Origin: Paulinella micropora
Lineage: Eukaryota > Cercozoa > Imbricatea > Euglyphida
DNA: 29,827 bases
Assembly (NCBI GenBank): GCA_009731375.1
Contig: BJOX01000060.1
Location: 106,989 to 136,815, forward strand
Reading direction: 5' to 3'
The position numbers and the translations under genes were made by a program. The notes beneath the pieces were generated by a model, which saw nothing but the letters and a program-made list of their open reading frames with translations, did no database searches and had not been told where the DNA came from. Below, in pieces: positions 13,092-27,878 of this stretch. How positions within the stretch are numbered: the stretch's first letter is position 1; the number at the start of each line of letters is the position of its first letter.

Positions 13092-13324
13092 AAAAAAGAG
13101 CAGTACAGTCAGAGAGTGTCTTGTTCATTACCAACCCTTCTTTCAGTTTCTGCTCTTTCTTTTGGGTTCTTACATCTTTCAATTTGGAAGGGAGGGAAGA
13201 AAGCCAGAAAGTAAGGATGGTATGGCCGCCCCTAACGGACAGGAGATGCATCCGTCCATATCGATTTATGAATTAAAAAAAAAAAAACTTGTTAGAAGTT
13301 AGGTCATGATCTGGTCATGTTGCA

Positions 13325-13575
13325 GTTTCACTGTCTACTAGACCTAGACTGTGTCGTTAGATCCAGATATTCTCTAGTACTAGCTCTAGATCAGTCACAC
13401 GTACAACTAGTACAAGCTAATTCTAGTTATACTAGTTATACTAGTTATGCTTTAGCTACAATAGTGCACGTGGCACTGGCTGACTTTATAAATTAGCTGC
13501 AAGCTTTCATTATAAGCTGTCTATAGCTAGTATATCTAGAGTACAGCTGCAGGACTATCTAGACTATATATGCAT
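13325..13575. other. Block packed with CTAG and AGCT palindromes
   Basis: About 240 bp with 12 CTAG and 8 AGCT tetramers by hand count, where about one of each is expected at random, including three ACTAGTTAT-type repeats. No ORF and no gene. Confidence 0.8.
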
Positions 13576-13757
13576 AATAAGATGCGATTCCGGCCGGTTT
13601 TTCTCAAAGCACGAGAACAACTGCATTGGATCCAGAGGTCTTTAGGTTGTGTGGGACTGTGGCTGTGTGGGAGCACCTGCCCACACTTGAAAACAAGGAC
13701 TGCTACGTTATACATGTTACTTGCTACCTAATGGTCTCGGTCGATACTACAATGCAA

Positions 13758-14159
13758 TCAATGTGCAAGCTCATCCCCTTCCTCTTCCGCGTCCACGTTC
13801 TTCCCCTTTCCCTTAAGCTTCTCACCCTCTTTTTCTACTTCCTCTCCCTCTTTCTCTTTCTTCTTTCTCTTCCTCCTCCTCTTCCTCCTCTTCCTCCTCT
13901 TCCTCCTCTTCCTCCTCCTCTTCCTCCTCCTCTTCCTCCTCCTCATCCTCTTCATCCTCGTCCTCATCCTCGTTACACTCGTCGCTCCGGTCTCAAGCAC
14001 CCAACTCATCTCCACGTACCAAGCTTTACTAGGCCTTCTCAAACGAATGATGCAAAAATGACAGCCGACCCCACTCAGGAGCATCACAATCCGAACACCT
14101 CTACGAAAATAGTTGAGGTTATAATTAGGGAACTCCAGACCGCCACCAGTGTTTTTCAT
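13758..14159 (-). CDS. Highly charged open frame, C-terminal exon candidate
   Basis: The minus strand is open for 133 codons. The last third (KKKEKEGEEVEKEGEKLKGK and then KNVDAEEEGDELAH before TGA at 13758) is protein-like. The middle is an Arg/Lys repeat, which in another frame reads as Asp/Glu repeats, so a frameshift within the repeat is possible. Acidic or basic tails of this type are typical of nuclear proteins. Coding status is uncertain. Confidence 0.25.
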   Translation of the reverse strand: MKNTGGGLEFPNYNLNYFRRGVRIVMLLSGVGCHFCIIRLRRPSKAWYVEMSWVLETGATSVTRMRTRMKRMRRRKRRRKRRRKRRKRRKRRKRRRKRKKKEKEGEEVEKEGEKLKGKGKNVDAEEEGDELAH

Positions 14160-14280
14160 AACCCAACCTTACGACTCGCCACGGGAGCCAGCTGCAGCTG
14201 ACGTTCCTGGCCAGGAACTTCCTAATAGATAGATAGATAGATAGATAGATAGACAGATGGATAGATAGATAGATAGATAG

Positions 14281-14658
14281 ACACCGGCGACAGAGCGGTT
14301 CAACTTGAGATCGTATTTCTACACTCCTGAAAAGGAACGCGTCACAGTTGATGAAATCGAGCACTTCTTCTCCTTCAAGGAGGTCGCGCCATTTTTCATA
14401 TTCCCCGCTACGTACCCGCATCACCCCTGCCCGTTCCTGGTAGGCCTTCAAAGTCATCGCCCGCTGGTACCTTGTAGTATCCAAGAAGAATGACCTCATC
14501 TTCTGCCAGCTCTGCAACGTCAGTTTCAAAGGAGAAATCAAACGGCATGCACAGGGGATGGTCACAAAAAGAAGTGGCCCCGGCGGAGAAAGTTGGACCG
14601 GACGGCCTAGCGAATATCTTCGGACACGATCCCTACATTTACTACGACGTTCATGACG
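14281..14658 (+). pseudogene. Frameshifted plus-strand coding block
   Basis: Three consecutive plus-strand segments in three successive frames read like one protein. 14281 to about 14440 includes YTPEKERVTVDEIEHFF. 14444 to about 14550 includes VSKKNDLIFCQLCNVSFKG with a CxxC and a following His, zinc-finger-like but not of standard spacing. About 14550-14658 includes VGPDGLANIFGHDPYIYYD. Each join needs one base fewer (at GG near 14443 and A5 near 14565), and the end meets a strong donor, G|GTGAGC at 14659. It is bounded at left by (GATA)n. It could be a decayed gene or assembly errors. A rival reading is a continuous minus-strand frame, 14511 to 14281, after a good acceptor at 14512. Confidence 0.4.
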
Positions 14659-14724
14659 GTGAGCACTGCATCAACTCAAGATCGCGATGGGAAATTCGGC
14701 GACGAGGATGAGGTTTGGCTTCAG

Positions 14725-15003
14725 CTATTGTAATATTACTGACCGCGGCAAGCGAAACCATTCATGGTATGTATGCATGTATGTATGTATGTATGTATGC
14801 ATGCATGCATGCATGTATGTATGTATGTATGTATGTATGTATGTATGTATGTGTGTGTGTGTATGTGCATCGGGAGCCCGGGTGGGAAAACCATGGACAA
14901 TATATTATTAGTAAGAAAGCAGCCACTGGACGATAAGTTGTTAAGTGCGAAGGACGGTCTCAGCTTGTACACTGTTATCAGTAAATATAATACAGGCCCG
15001 GCG
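14725..15003 (+). CDS. Two further exon-like segments after the frameshifted block
   Basis: 14725-14766 lies between an acceptor (GGTTTGGCTTCAG) and a donor (CATG|GTATGT). In the phase left by the donor at 14658 it reads AIVILLTAASETIH. After (TATG)n, about 14870-15003 reads in one frame MDNILLVRKQPLDDKLLSAK and then DGLSLYTVISKYNTGPA, up to poly-A. The phase between these two segments does not close, so they may not be joined directly. No family recognised. Confidence 0.3.
14767..14869. repeat. (TATG)n microsatellite
   Basis: TATG/CATG repeats between the two exon-like segments, occupying the putative intron. Confidence 0.95.
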
Positions 15004-15040
<37 letters not shown>

Positions 15041-15221
15041 NNNNNNNNNNNNNNNNNNNNNNNNNNNNNNNNNNNNNNNNNNNNNNNNNNNNNNNNNNNN
15101 NNNNNNNNNNNNNNNNNNNNNNNNNNNNNNNNNNNNNNNNNNNNNNNNNNNNNNNNNNNNNNNNNNNNNNNNNNNNNNNNNNNNNNNNNNNNNNNNNNNN
15201 NNNNNNNNNNNNNNNNNNNNN
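15004..15221. other. Poly-A, poly-G and assembly gap
   Basis: About 29 A, then 7 G, then N from 15041 to 15221. Confidence 0.95.
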
Positions 15222-15634
<413 letters not shown>

Positions 15635-15745
15635 CAGGTTTTGTCTTGGGATGTTTCCTTCACCGTTTCTTTGTTTCTTGCTCAGAGTCTGCTCTTCTTT
15701 GGACCTTTTCTTCAACTTTTCCCCCCTGGGACTGATCTTTTCCAC
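15635..15745 (-). CDS. Basic exon-like segment
   Basis: The minus strand is open from ATG at 15745. It reads MEKISPRGEKLKKRSKEEQ and continues basic for about 20 residues before the (GA)n/(CT)n tract turns it into an Arg-Glu repeat. The non-simple part is too short to identify; it may be chance. Confidence 0.2.
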
Positions 15746-15754
15746 TCGTTCCCG

Positions 15755-15821
15755 TAGTAGAAGCAGTTGTAGTAGCAGTAGTAGTAGTAGTAGTATAATA
15801 GTAGTAGTAGTGGTAGTAGTG

Positions 15822-15906
<85 letters not shown>

Positions 15907-15926
15907 TGGTAGTGGTAGTGGTAGTG

Positions 15927-15999
<73 letters not shown>

Positions 16000-16147
16000 C
16001 CCTATTTTTCCTTCCTTCCTTCTCTCTTCTCTTCTTTCTTTCTCTAATTTTCTCTTAGTTTCCTTTCTCTTTCTTTCCTTCTTCTTTCTTTTCTCTTTAT
16101 CCTTGGGCATTGTGTCCCCTTCCGTTGTGAAAAAAAAAAAAAAAAAA
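15755..16147. repeat. (TAG)n microsatellite and pyrimidine tract
   Basis: TAG/TGG trinucleotide repeats to 15999, a CTTTCTT-rich stretch, then poly-A at 16130-16147. Confidence 0.95.
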
Positions 16148-16439
16148 GGCTGGCGTCTCTGAAGCCGAGATGCAAGTGGTTTTACTCGTTATGGCAGCCA
16201 CGCACCAGCCATAATATGGTTTTGAGCTTGATTTTGACGTAGATGATTAAAGAGAAAGTGATGAGGATGACTCGATGATGACTGGAACAGGATTCTGAAC
16301 ACGGAGTAGACTTGATGATAGATTAAGAGCACTGACGATTGAATTATTGACAGACTATGATTTTTTTTTTCTTATTTGGTATATATTTATACCTTCGCTT
16401 TCTCCTTCCGTTGTTAGCCCTTTTATTTTGTGTGTTGTT
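16148..16439. other. Unique sequence, no feature seen
   Basis: Non-repetitive, AT-rich, with several GATGA words. Neither strand gives a convincing frame with splice signals. Confidence 0.5.
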
Positions 16440-16630
16440 ATTATGTGTGTGTATTTGGTATGTGTGTGTACTTGTGTGTATGTGTGCATGTGTGTGGTTG
16501 TGGTGTATGAATGTATGTATGTATGTGTATGTATGTATGTGTATGTATGTATGTATGTATGCATGTATGTATGCATGTATGTATGCATGTATGTATGCAT
16601 GTTTGTATCTATGTTTGTCTGTGTGTGGGG
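16440..16630. repeat. (GT)n/(TATG)n microsatellite
   Basis: GT dinucleotides, then TATG/CATG tetranucleotides. Confidence 0.95.
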
Positions 16631-16676
16631 GACTGTGTGGGTGAGGGAAGCATGTTTTGGCTTACACTGGTGGAGT

Positions 16677-16739
16677 GCTTAGTATGTCTCGGGTTTGTGG
16701 TCCGTATCATATGGGCTACATGCCCGAGGCGTGCTAAGC
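16677..16739 (+). other. Long hairpin with G-U-compatible mismatches
   Basis: 16677-16693 (GCTTAGTATGTCTCGGG) pairs with 16723-16739 (CCCGAGGCGTGCTAAGC) over 17 positions. Inside, 16697-16703 pairs with 16713-16719 around a 9-nt loop. All mismatches are T opposite G, or G opposite T, so in RNA the helix would be continuous apart from one 3-by-3 internal loop. It could be a structured RNA, or an old palindrome decaying by transitions. Confidence 0.45.
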
Positions 16740-17216
16740 TCATTCTCCAGTTTGACCCTTACGTGCATCGTTCCCTCCATAAGTTCTCATAATCACTAGG
16801 GGGTTTATAGGAAGCCGAGCAATTTACCGCTTCGTGCATTTAGACCGCCCATGCTATGACCAGCTTCTTACATGTGAGATGCTCATCCTCTTACTGTGTA
16901 TGCTAATGCATCTTTCTTTCCCTATATCATGTCTCTCGACAGTGTGTGTTGTCTTGGCTTTTGTCTGCCCTTACTTATACTAATCTGTCTGTTTCCCTTT
17001 TGATTTTTAGTTTATATCTTTTTTCTCAGTTTCATCTTCTTTTTTTTTTTTTTTTTTTNNNNNNNNNNNNNNNNNNNNNNNNNNNNNNNNNNNNNNNNNN
17101 NNNNNNNNNNNNNNNNNNNNNNNNNNNNNNNNNNNNNNNNNNNNNNNNNNNNNNNNNNNNNNNNNNNNNNNNNNNNNNNNNNNNNNNNNNNNNNNNNNNN
17201 NNNNNNNNNNNNNNNN
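16740..17216. other. Unique sequence, poly-T and assembly gap
   Basis: No supportable gene to 17040. Poly-T runs from about 17040 to 17058 and N from 17059 to 17216. Confidence 0.7.
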
Positions 17217-19927
17217 CTGTACTACTGACTACCGCCTATCATGAGTACTCGGCCAATAGCCCCTTATGATAGCCCGGACTAGATATAATGTACTAGATAT
17301 ATAAACTACCTACCTCCAGCCGCCGTTTCTGCATGACTTCCACTCAGTGAAAGAAACTGTGACTGCTTCAAGTTTTTTTTGGTGACAGTGACTTCATCAA
17401 GTTTATGTATTTATGTATTCAAGTTAATATCTCAGGCTTGATACAGTACCACTTCCATTTTGCCAAACTCGTCCTACTACGCCGCACGATCAAATCACAG
17501 TGGGAGTCCCTCTTATCAGTAGACTGCCGTACTAGGAGCCGGCCGCAAATACTAGTTCAAGTTTTCTTGAGTCCACTTCTGATCAAAAGTCCAACCACCG
17601 TAGGTTGCCAGTGTTTGCGTAACAAACTTGAACTTTCAAATAGCCTCTAGTCACAGTAGCCGGAGGCCCTAGACCCTAGCACTCAGTGTACTACTGAGTC
17701 TGAGCCTCGGAGCCGATATAAATAACTTCAGTTAGTAGTAGGGCGTTGTTCCTATTCACTTCCGACGTCACAGGCATCCAGAGTTACCGTTACTAGTACC
17801 TGGGTACTACGGTTTGATTTGAGTCATAAGGACGGGTAATACAAATCAACTTCCACTTAATTATTCAGTACTACTGTAGTGAGGTGACACAGGGGACACT
17901 ATACTTTGCCACCGTGCCTCTAGTCACAGTGGCAGTCACATGATTAACTTGATCAGTCTTAGAAGAAATTTCTAGATAAGTAGCCGGGAGTCAGTAACTG
18001 GGTTACAGCCATTGTAGTATATTTACCTCTACCTTAGTTCAGTGACGCTTATCTTAGTTTTGTGACGTGTCGTTGAAGGCTTAGAAATCACTTTATTAAA
18101 GTTGCCTTCCCTTACTTTGGTAACTCTACGAGCCTGGTGACAGGACCGGTGGACTCTGAAAGACTTTGAAATCGGTAAAGGCCTCCCGCATAGATAAGCA
18201 CTGCTGCTGAGTTGCCGCGTCAAAGTAGGGAGCCTTATGTAGTAGCGCCTCATGATCTATCATGATGTGAGTGCCGCTACACCGTCAGGCTGACTACGGC
18301 CTGAGCCGCGCCGCCGAGTCAGCTAGCCTCCGTACTGTATCTAACTTGAAAACGTTATGCAGTGTCACGAGTCAAGTTCGCTTCAGTGACTACTGAGTGT
18401 AACACTGAGTAGTACTACTGACTGAGTTAGCCGCCGCCGTACATGCGGCGCCGGGCCGGCCGCTTCGGGAGTTTCAGCTGAGCAGAGTCACTCAGCCGCC
18501 AGGCCGCTAGTACTCAGCTCAGTCAACGTGACTAGTATATACTACTGAGGCTACTACGTGACGAAAACTGGCAAGCCGCGTTCAAGTTGCCACTCTTCAA
18601 CAAGTGAGTCCGTGGCACTCACAATTAAAAATTGTCACCTCAGCCTCCGCTCTGACGATAAAAGATCCAGCAAACTCAAGTCACAAGTTGTGACTCGCCT
18701 CAGGCACGGCCGCCCGCAGTCACAATGATATATAGCGGCCTACTCGTCACGTGGCTGAGCTGGGTGCCATGGATCTAAGTCGTATTAATACAAGCCTCGG
18801 AGGCTTGACTCAGTGATGCAACTTGAATACTATCAGATTTTTATAATAGTCGACCACCCGGCGTCTGAGGCTCCGAGTCAGCAGTACTACTATATGATCA
18901 TCATGATCTGGTCACTGGCGGGCAAGTCATATCAATTACGGCGGTAGTCACCACAGTACTAGTAGCGCCGGTCAAGGTTTTTGAGTATTCAAGTCACGGT
19001 TTGGCTGAGGCCCACACTCATATGTAACACTGTTTGTTTATATAAAACTCAAGTTCATCACTGCCACAGTTTAAGGTAAAATTGAATTGTATCATAAGTT
19101 AATATGCCGGGCCCGGGCCAGTAAAATAACTTGAACTTAGAACTGAGTACTTAGAACTGAGTCAGAACTTCAATGAAATTTGAAATACTGCGGCGTGGCA
19201 ATGATTAGTATAATGATTTCCAAACTTGATTTTATCAGATCTTCATTACACTGTTGAACAGGACTTTAATTTTTATCAAGCTTTATAAATTTTACTACTC
19301 AGCAGCCTAGTAGCAGCGGTTGACTTATTTATTCAACGGTACCGTGCCGCCAGGTGACAGCCGGTGTAGTAGTATGATATATAGAGCTTGATATTAATCA
19401 TACTATTAATCATAGTACCTTGTAGTATATTGATCATGTGACTAGCACCAGTGAGTTGACGGCTCAGCAATATTTATTTATTTTCCGAACTACGCAAACA
19501 TTTTCAGTTTCTAGACAAACACCATAAGTCACCTTCAACTTTGATACACTTTTAATAAGACTCTCAAACTTGAATACTCGCCGGTGGCCGCTAGCTGAGT
19601 AGGAAAAGTGGGAAGCGTAAGAACATCCGAAAATTCGTAAATTATATATATACTGATGATGTATATATATTTTAGTTAATCAATTATCACGTGTCCGAAA
19701 CTGTTAATACTGTCAAATTACCATTAGTCAGTGTCACTTTGAGTACATCCAGTTTAATCAGTTTGTGTGTTTGCAAATTCCTAGTATATTCATAACAAAA
19801 GCCACACAATCAGAAACGAACGCTTTATCACAGTCAGCGTAATTTCAACAATAGTATTGAGACGCAGGGCGAAGCTTTTCTATCATGACTAGCATGACTT
19901 CAAGCATTACTCTTCTGCGCATATTTT
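17217..19927. other. 2.7-kb gene-less island with biased word content
   Basis: The one long stretch without microsatellites. No open frame over about 80 codons on either strand and no convincing exon. The sequence is built from recurring short words. GTCAC or GTGAC occurs about 28 times by hand count (24 before 19020), against roughly five expected. CAAGTT or AACTTG occurs about 14 times. ACTACTG/CAGTAGT and CCGCCG words are also frequent. GC-rich patches (18420-18500) alternate with AT-rich ones. It may be heterochromatic, cryptically simple or very old repeat DNA. Confidence 0.6.
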
Positions 19928-19986
19928 TGCCATCTTTTTGTTAACCCTTTCGTTCACAACAAAACATTCCTCTGTCTGTCTGTCTG

Positions 19987-20058
<72 letters not shown>

Positions 20059-20179
20059 ACAAAGATAACAGAAAAAGCCATTCAATCAGCATGACGTCAA
20101 GCCTAAGTGTTCTGCGCTTGTCTTTGAGCTGAGTTTTTTTGCGCATGTCTTTGCCATCTTTTTCTTGACCCTGCATTCA
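19928..20179 (+). repeat. TTTGCCATCTTTTTGTTAACC repeat family and (CT)n/(AC)n
   Basis: TTTGCCATCTTTTTGTTAAC at 19928 and a variant at 20151 flank (CT)n/(AC)n. Preceding words (AGCATGACTTCAAGC at about 19890, AGCATGACGTCAAGC at about 20089, TTCTGCGC) repeat too, so a block of about 200 bp is duplicated. Further copies lie at 22297 and 22340. Confidence 0.8.
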
Positions 20180-20637
20180 ATAGATAGGTAGATAGGTTGA
20201 TAGATTGATAGATTGATAGATTGATAGGTTGATAGATTGATAGATTGATAGATTGATAGATTGATAGATTGATAGATTGATAGATTGATAGATTGATAGA
20301 TTGATAGATTGATAGATTGATAGATTGATAGATTGATAGATTGATAGATTNNNNNNNNNNNNNNNNNNNNNNNNNNNNNNNNNNNNNNNNNNNNNNNNNN
20401 NNNNNNNNNNNNNNNNNNNNNNNNNNNNNNNNNNNNNNNNNNNNNNNNNNNNNNNNNNNNNNNNNNNNNNNNNNNNNNNNNNNNNNNNNNNNNNNNNNNN
20501 NNNNNNNNNNNNNNNNNNNNNNNNNNNNNNNNNNNNNNNNNNNNNNNNNNNNNNNNNNNNNNNNNNNNNNNNNNNNNNNNNNNNNNNNNNNNNNNNNNNN
20601 NNNNNNNNNNNNNNNNNNNNNNNNNNNNNNNNNNNNN

Positions 20638-20734
<97 letters not shown>

Positions 20735-20748
20735 GAGAAGAGTGAGAG
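20180..20748. repeat. (TTGATAGA)n, gap, (GA)n
   Basis: Eight-base repeat to 20350, N to 20637, then (GA)n. The same eight-base repeat resumes at 21867 after the next gap. Confidence 0.95.
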
Positions 20749-21474
20749 AGAACAAGGAACGAAAGGAAGGAAAGGAAGGAAAGGACAGGAAAGGAAGGAA
20801 GCAAGGAAGGAAAGAAAGAAGGAAGGAAGCAAGCGAAGGAAAACAAGTAAGAAAGGAACGGAAGGAAGAAAGGAACGGAAGGAAGAAAGGAACGGAAGGA
20901 AGAAAGGAACGGAAGGAAGAAAGGAACGGAAGGAAGAAAGGAACGGAAGGAAGAAAGGAACGGAAGGAAGAAAGGAACGGAAGGAAGAAAGGAAGGACAG
21001 GAAGGAAGGACAGGAAGGAAGGACAGGAAGGAAAAGGAAGCAAGGAAAGGAAGGAAAGGAAGGAAAGGAAGGAAGGAAGGACAGGAATGTAGGAAAGGAA
21101 GGAAGGAAGGAAGCAAGGAAAGGAAGGAAAGGAAGGAAGGAAAGCAAGGAAAGAGGGAGGGAGGGAGGGAAGGAAAGAAGGAAGGAAGGAAGGAATGAAG
21201 GAATGAAGGAAGGGAGGAAAAGGGAAGGGAAAGCAAGGGCTTATTAGGTTTACTCTTGTGTGAAGAAGAACTGCAACTGTCCCAATCGAGCCTAAACCAT
21301 ACAAAAAAATAGATAAATAGATAAAAGAAATGATTAGATAAATAGATGGCGAAGGAAATGAAGAGTGAAGGTGAAGACGAATATGGAGATCTTGGCTCAG
21401 ATAGCAAATAAGAAATAAAGATAGAGATAGAGCTACATGAATCATATACAGAAGTACATTGAGAAAGAGAGAGC

Positions 21475-21521
<47 letters not shown>

Positions 21522-21538
21522 AGAGGGAGGGAGAGTGA
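20749..21538. repeat. (GGAA)n tract and first copy of a 690-bp direct duplication
   Basis: (GGAAGGAAAG)n and AAGGAACGGAAGGAAGA minisatellite to about 21235, then about 240 bp of unique sequence (from TTATTAGGTTTACTC) and (GA)n to the gap at 21539. Positions 20849-21538 match 24136-24825 at a constant offset of 3287 bp, with no difference seen. Confidence 0.9.
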
Positions 21539-22045
21539 NNNNNNNNNNNNNNNNNNNNNNNNNNNNNNNNNNNNNNNNNNNNNNNNNNNNNNNNNNNNNN
21601 NNNNNNNNNNNNNNNNNNNNNNNNNNNNNNNNNNNNNNNNNNNNNNNNNNNNNNNNNNNNNNNNNNNNNNNNNNNNNNNNNNNNNNNNNNNNNNNNNNNN
21701 NNNNNNNNNNNNNNNNNNNNNNNNNNNNNNNNNNNNNNNNNNNNNNNNNNNNNNNNNNNNNNNNNNNNNNNNNNNNNNNNNNNNNNNNNNNNNNNNNNNN
21801 NNNNNNNNNNNNNNNNNNNNNNNNNNNNNNNNNNNNNNNNNNNNNNNNNNNNNNNNNNNNNNNNNNTTGATAGATTGATAGATTGATAGATTGATAGATT
21901 GATAGATTGATAGATTGATAGATTGATAGATATATCGATCGATTGATAGATTGATAAATTGATAGATATATCGATCGATAGATATATCGATAGATAGTAG
22001 ATAGATCGATAGATAGGTAGATAGGTAGATAGATAGGTAAATAGT
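21539..22045. repeat. Gap and (TTGATAGA)n/(GATA)n
   Basis: N to 21866, then the eight-base repeat degrading into GATA/GATC repeats. Confidence 0.95.
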
Positions 22046-22112
22046 CGTGTGTTATCAGCAACGAACATCTTATCACTTGCCGTCACATTCAACAAAACTG
22101 TTCAGACACAAC

Positions 22113-22235
22113 AAAAACTATATATATATATATATATTTATGTATATTATATATATACACATATACATATATACATATATACATATATAATATATATAAT
22201 ATATATATATATTTCTATATATATATACATATATG

Positions 22236-22275
<40 letters not shown>
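22113..22275. repeat. (TA)n/(TATACA)n microsatellite
   Basis: AT dinucleotides with ACATAT interruptions. It lies 3' of the gene that ends at 22439. Confidence 0.95.
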
Positions 22276-22277
<2 letters not shown>

Positions 22278-22295
22278 CATCACGACCACGAGTCT

Positions 22296-22381
22296 CTTTT
22301 GCCATCTTTTTTGTTAACCCTTCTTGCACATTGTCATACTTTTGCCATCTTTTTTGTTAACCCTTCTTGTACATTGTCATA
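22296..22381 (+). repeat. 43-bp tandem duplication of the TTTGCCATC family
   Basis: CTTTTGCCATCTTTTTTGTT begins at 22296 and again at 22339, each followed by AACCCTTCTTG and ACATTGTCATAC with one base difference. It lies in the presumed 3' untranslated region of the minus-strand gene. Confidence 0.85.
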
Positions 22382-22438
22382 CAAGTTCACATTGCTGACA
22401 CGAAGTTCAGCAATCAAGCATCATCGTCCTCGCACACG

Positions 22439-25933
<3,495 letters not shown>

Positions 25934-26637
25934 CCATGACCTACCCACTACAGCATCACGACATGGGCATAAGAGGGAAACCTGGATGCAAAGCTGATGG
26001 GGAAAGCCTCTGCATGAATGGAAGCTGGATGGGTAAATAAATTCGAAGGACCTCGAGTCTTCGCACGCAGCGATGTCATTTCACTCGCCATCGTGATTCT
26101 TGCGTCTTGCATAGTTTCATTTTTGAAGTTCGTAGCATTGTTCGTCCACGCTTGTTTTTTTTCAAGATGCTTGTCATGCTTGTTTTTTCAAGATGATTGT
26201 AAGATTGCTGAGCGTCCCCTGTTTTTTTCCCGGATAAATGCCCAAATTGAATAGCGCAGTGAGGTGAACCCGCCGGTCACACATAGGTTCGCCGGTCCGC
26301 ACTTGGTTAGTCTGCAGTTTTGAAGAGTCAGGCCAAACAGGTTCAGCCCCAATTTCGGCTTTGGAAAATATTGGAAAAGGAGTCACTGCCCGTGAATTGG
26401 AAGCCGGAAAAAGGTTGAAATGGCCATGGCTGGACTGTTTGTCGCAAGTGGTGACCATGATGGCGCACAGTCAATGTTCTAATTTCACTGGTTGGATTTG
26501 GGCACCACGAAAAAAAAAAGGCGAGGAAAACTCTTGTACAGTTGCTGGATTGGTGCCTTTGCTATTTCTTTCTTCCAGGTTCACTCCACACCTTCTTCTC
26601 GTTGTTTGTTCTGTGTTGTTGTTGTTGTTAATGTAAA
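25934..26637. other. Intergenic region between two minus-strand genes
   Basis: The 3' flank of the gene ending at 26638 and the upstream region of the gene starting at 25933. It contains a tandem GCTTGTTTTTTTTCAAGATG / GCTTGTTTTTTCAAGATG pair near 26151-26196 and (TTG)n near 26617. Several overlapping frames of 78-94 codons exist on both strands, none convincing. No TATA box can be assigned. Confidence 0.5.
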
Positions 26638-26802
26638 TTAGTTAAGGTCTGCCTCCTGCTCCTCCTCCTGCTCCTCATCAGACTCCTCATATATATCCAC
26701 GCTGAGCAGCACGTAATTCGCATGCCCCGCCTCGTGCTGAAAAACTTTAGCCTGGGTACTGATACAACCGGGGAAGTTGAAGTCGCAAAATACTTCATTC
26801 TC
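26638..26802 (-). CDS. C-terminal coding block with HEAGH motif and acidic tail
   Basis: The minus strand is open for 54 codons before TAA at 26638. It begins ENEVFCDFNFPGC, continues through KVFQHEAGHANYVLLSVDIY and ends in a Glu-rich tail closing EQEADLN. Third codon positions are mostly C/G, and the non-repeat part reads as real protein. Upstream the same frame runs into (GGA)n, so the start or splice acceptor is hidden in simple sequence and no ATG is visible. HEAGH matches the HExxH zinc-metalloprotease pattern (for example the FtsH/M41 signature), but only about 27 residues follow and no third ligand is identifiable, so protease function is not claimed. A competing plus-strand frame starting MPRLVLKNF looks less natural because it continues only as repeat translation. 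Confidence 0.5.
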   Translation of the reverse strand, partial: ENEVFCDFNFPGCISTQAKVFQHEAGHANYVLLSVDIYEESDEEQEEEQEADLN

Positions 26803-27780
<978 letters not shown>

Positions 27781-27878
27781 ACAACTTCTACTTTCCCTCC
27801 TCTTAAAATCAAAACAAACGTCTTAAATCTCCCTTCTCATCACATCCCCGTTTCCTCGTGTTCTGGTAAGGCTTGCAC

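Noticed and set aside
16511-16792. 93-codon plus ORF ending in HRSLHKFS
   Set aside because: The first half is (TATG)n and the second half overlaps the hairpin. No other coding evidence.
20103-22076. 657-codon minus-strand frame
   Set aside because: Spans two gaps and translates (GA)n, (GGAA)n and (TTGATAGA)n.
26174-26458. 94-codon minus-strand ORF
   Set aside because: Not simple sequence, but no splice context, family or codon bias. It overlaps an equally long plus-strand ORF.
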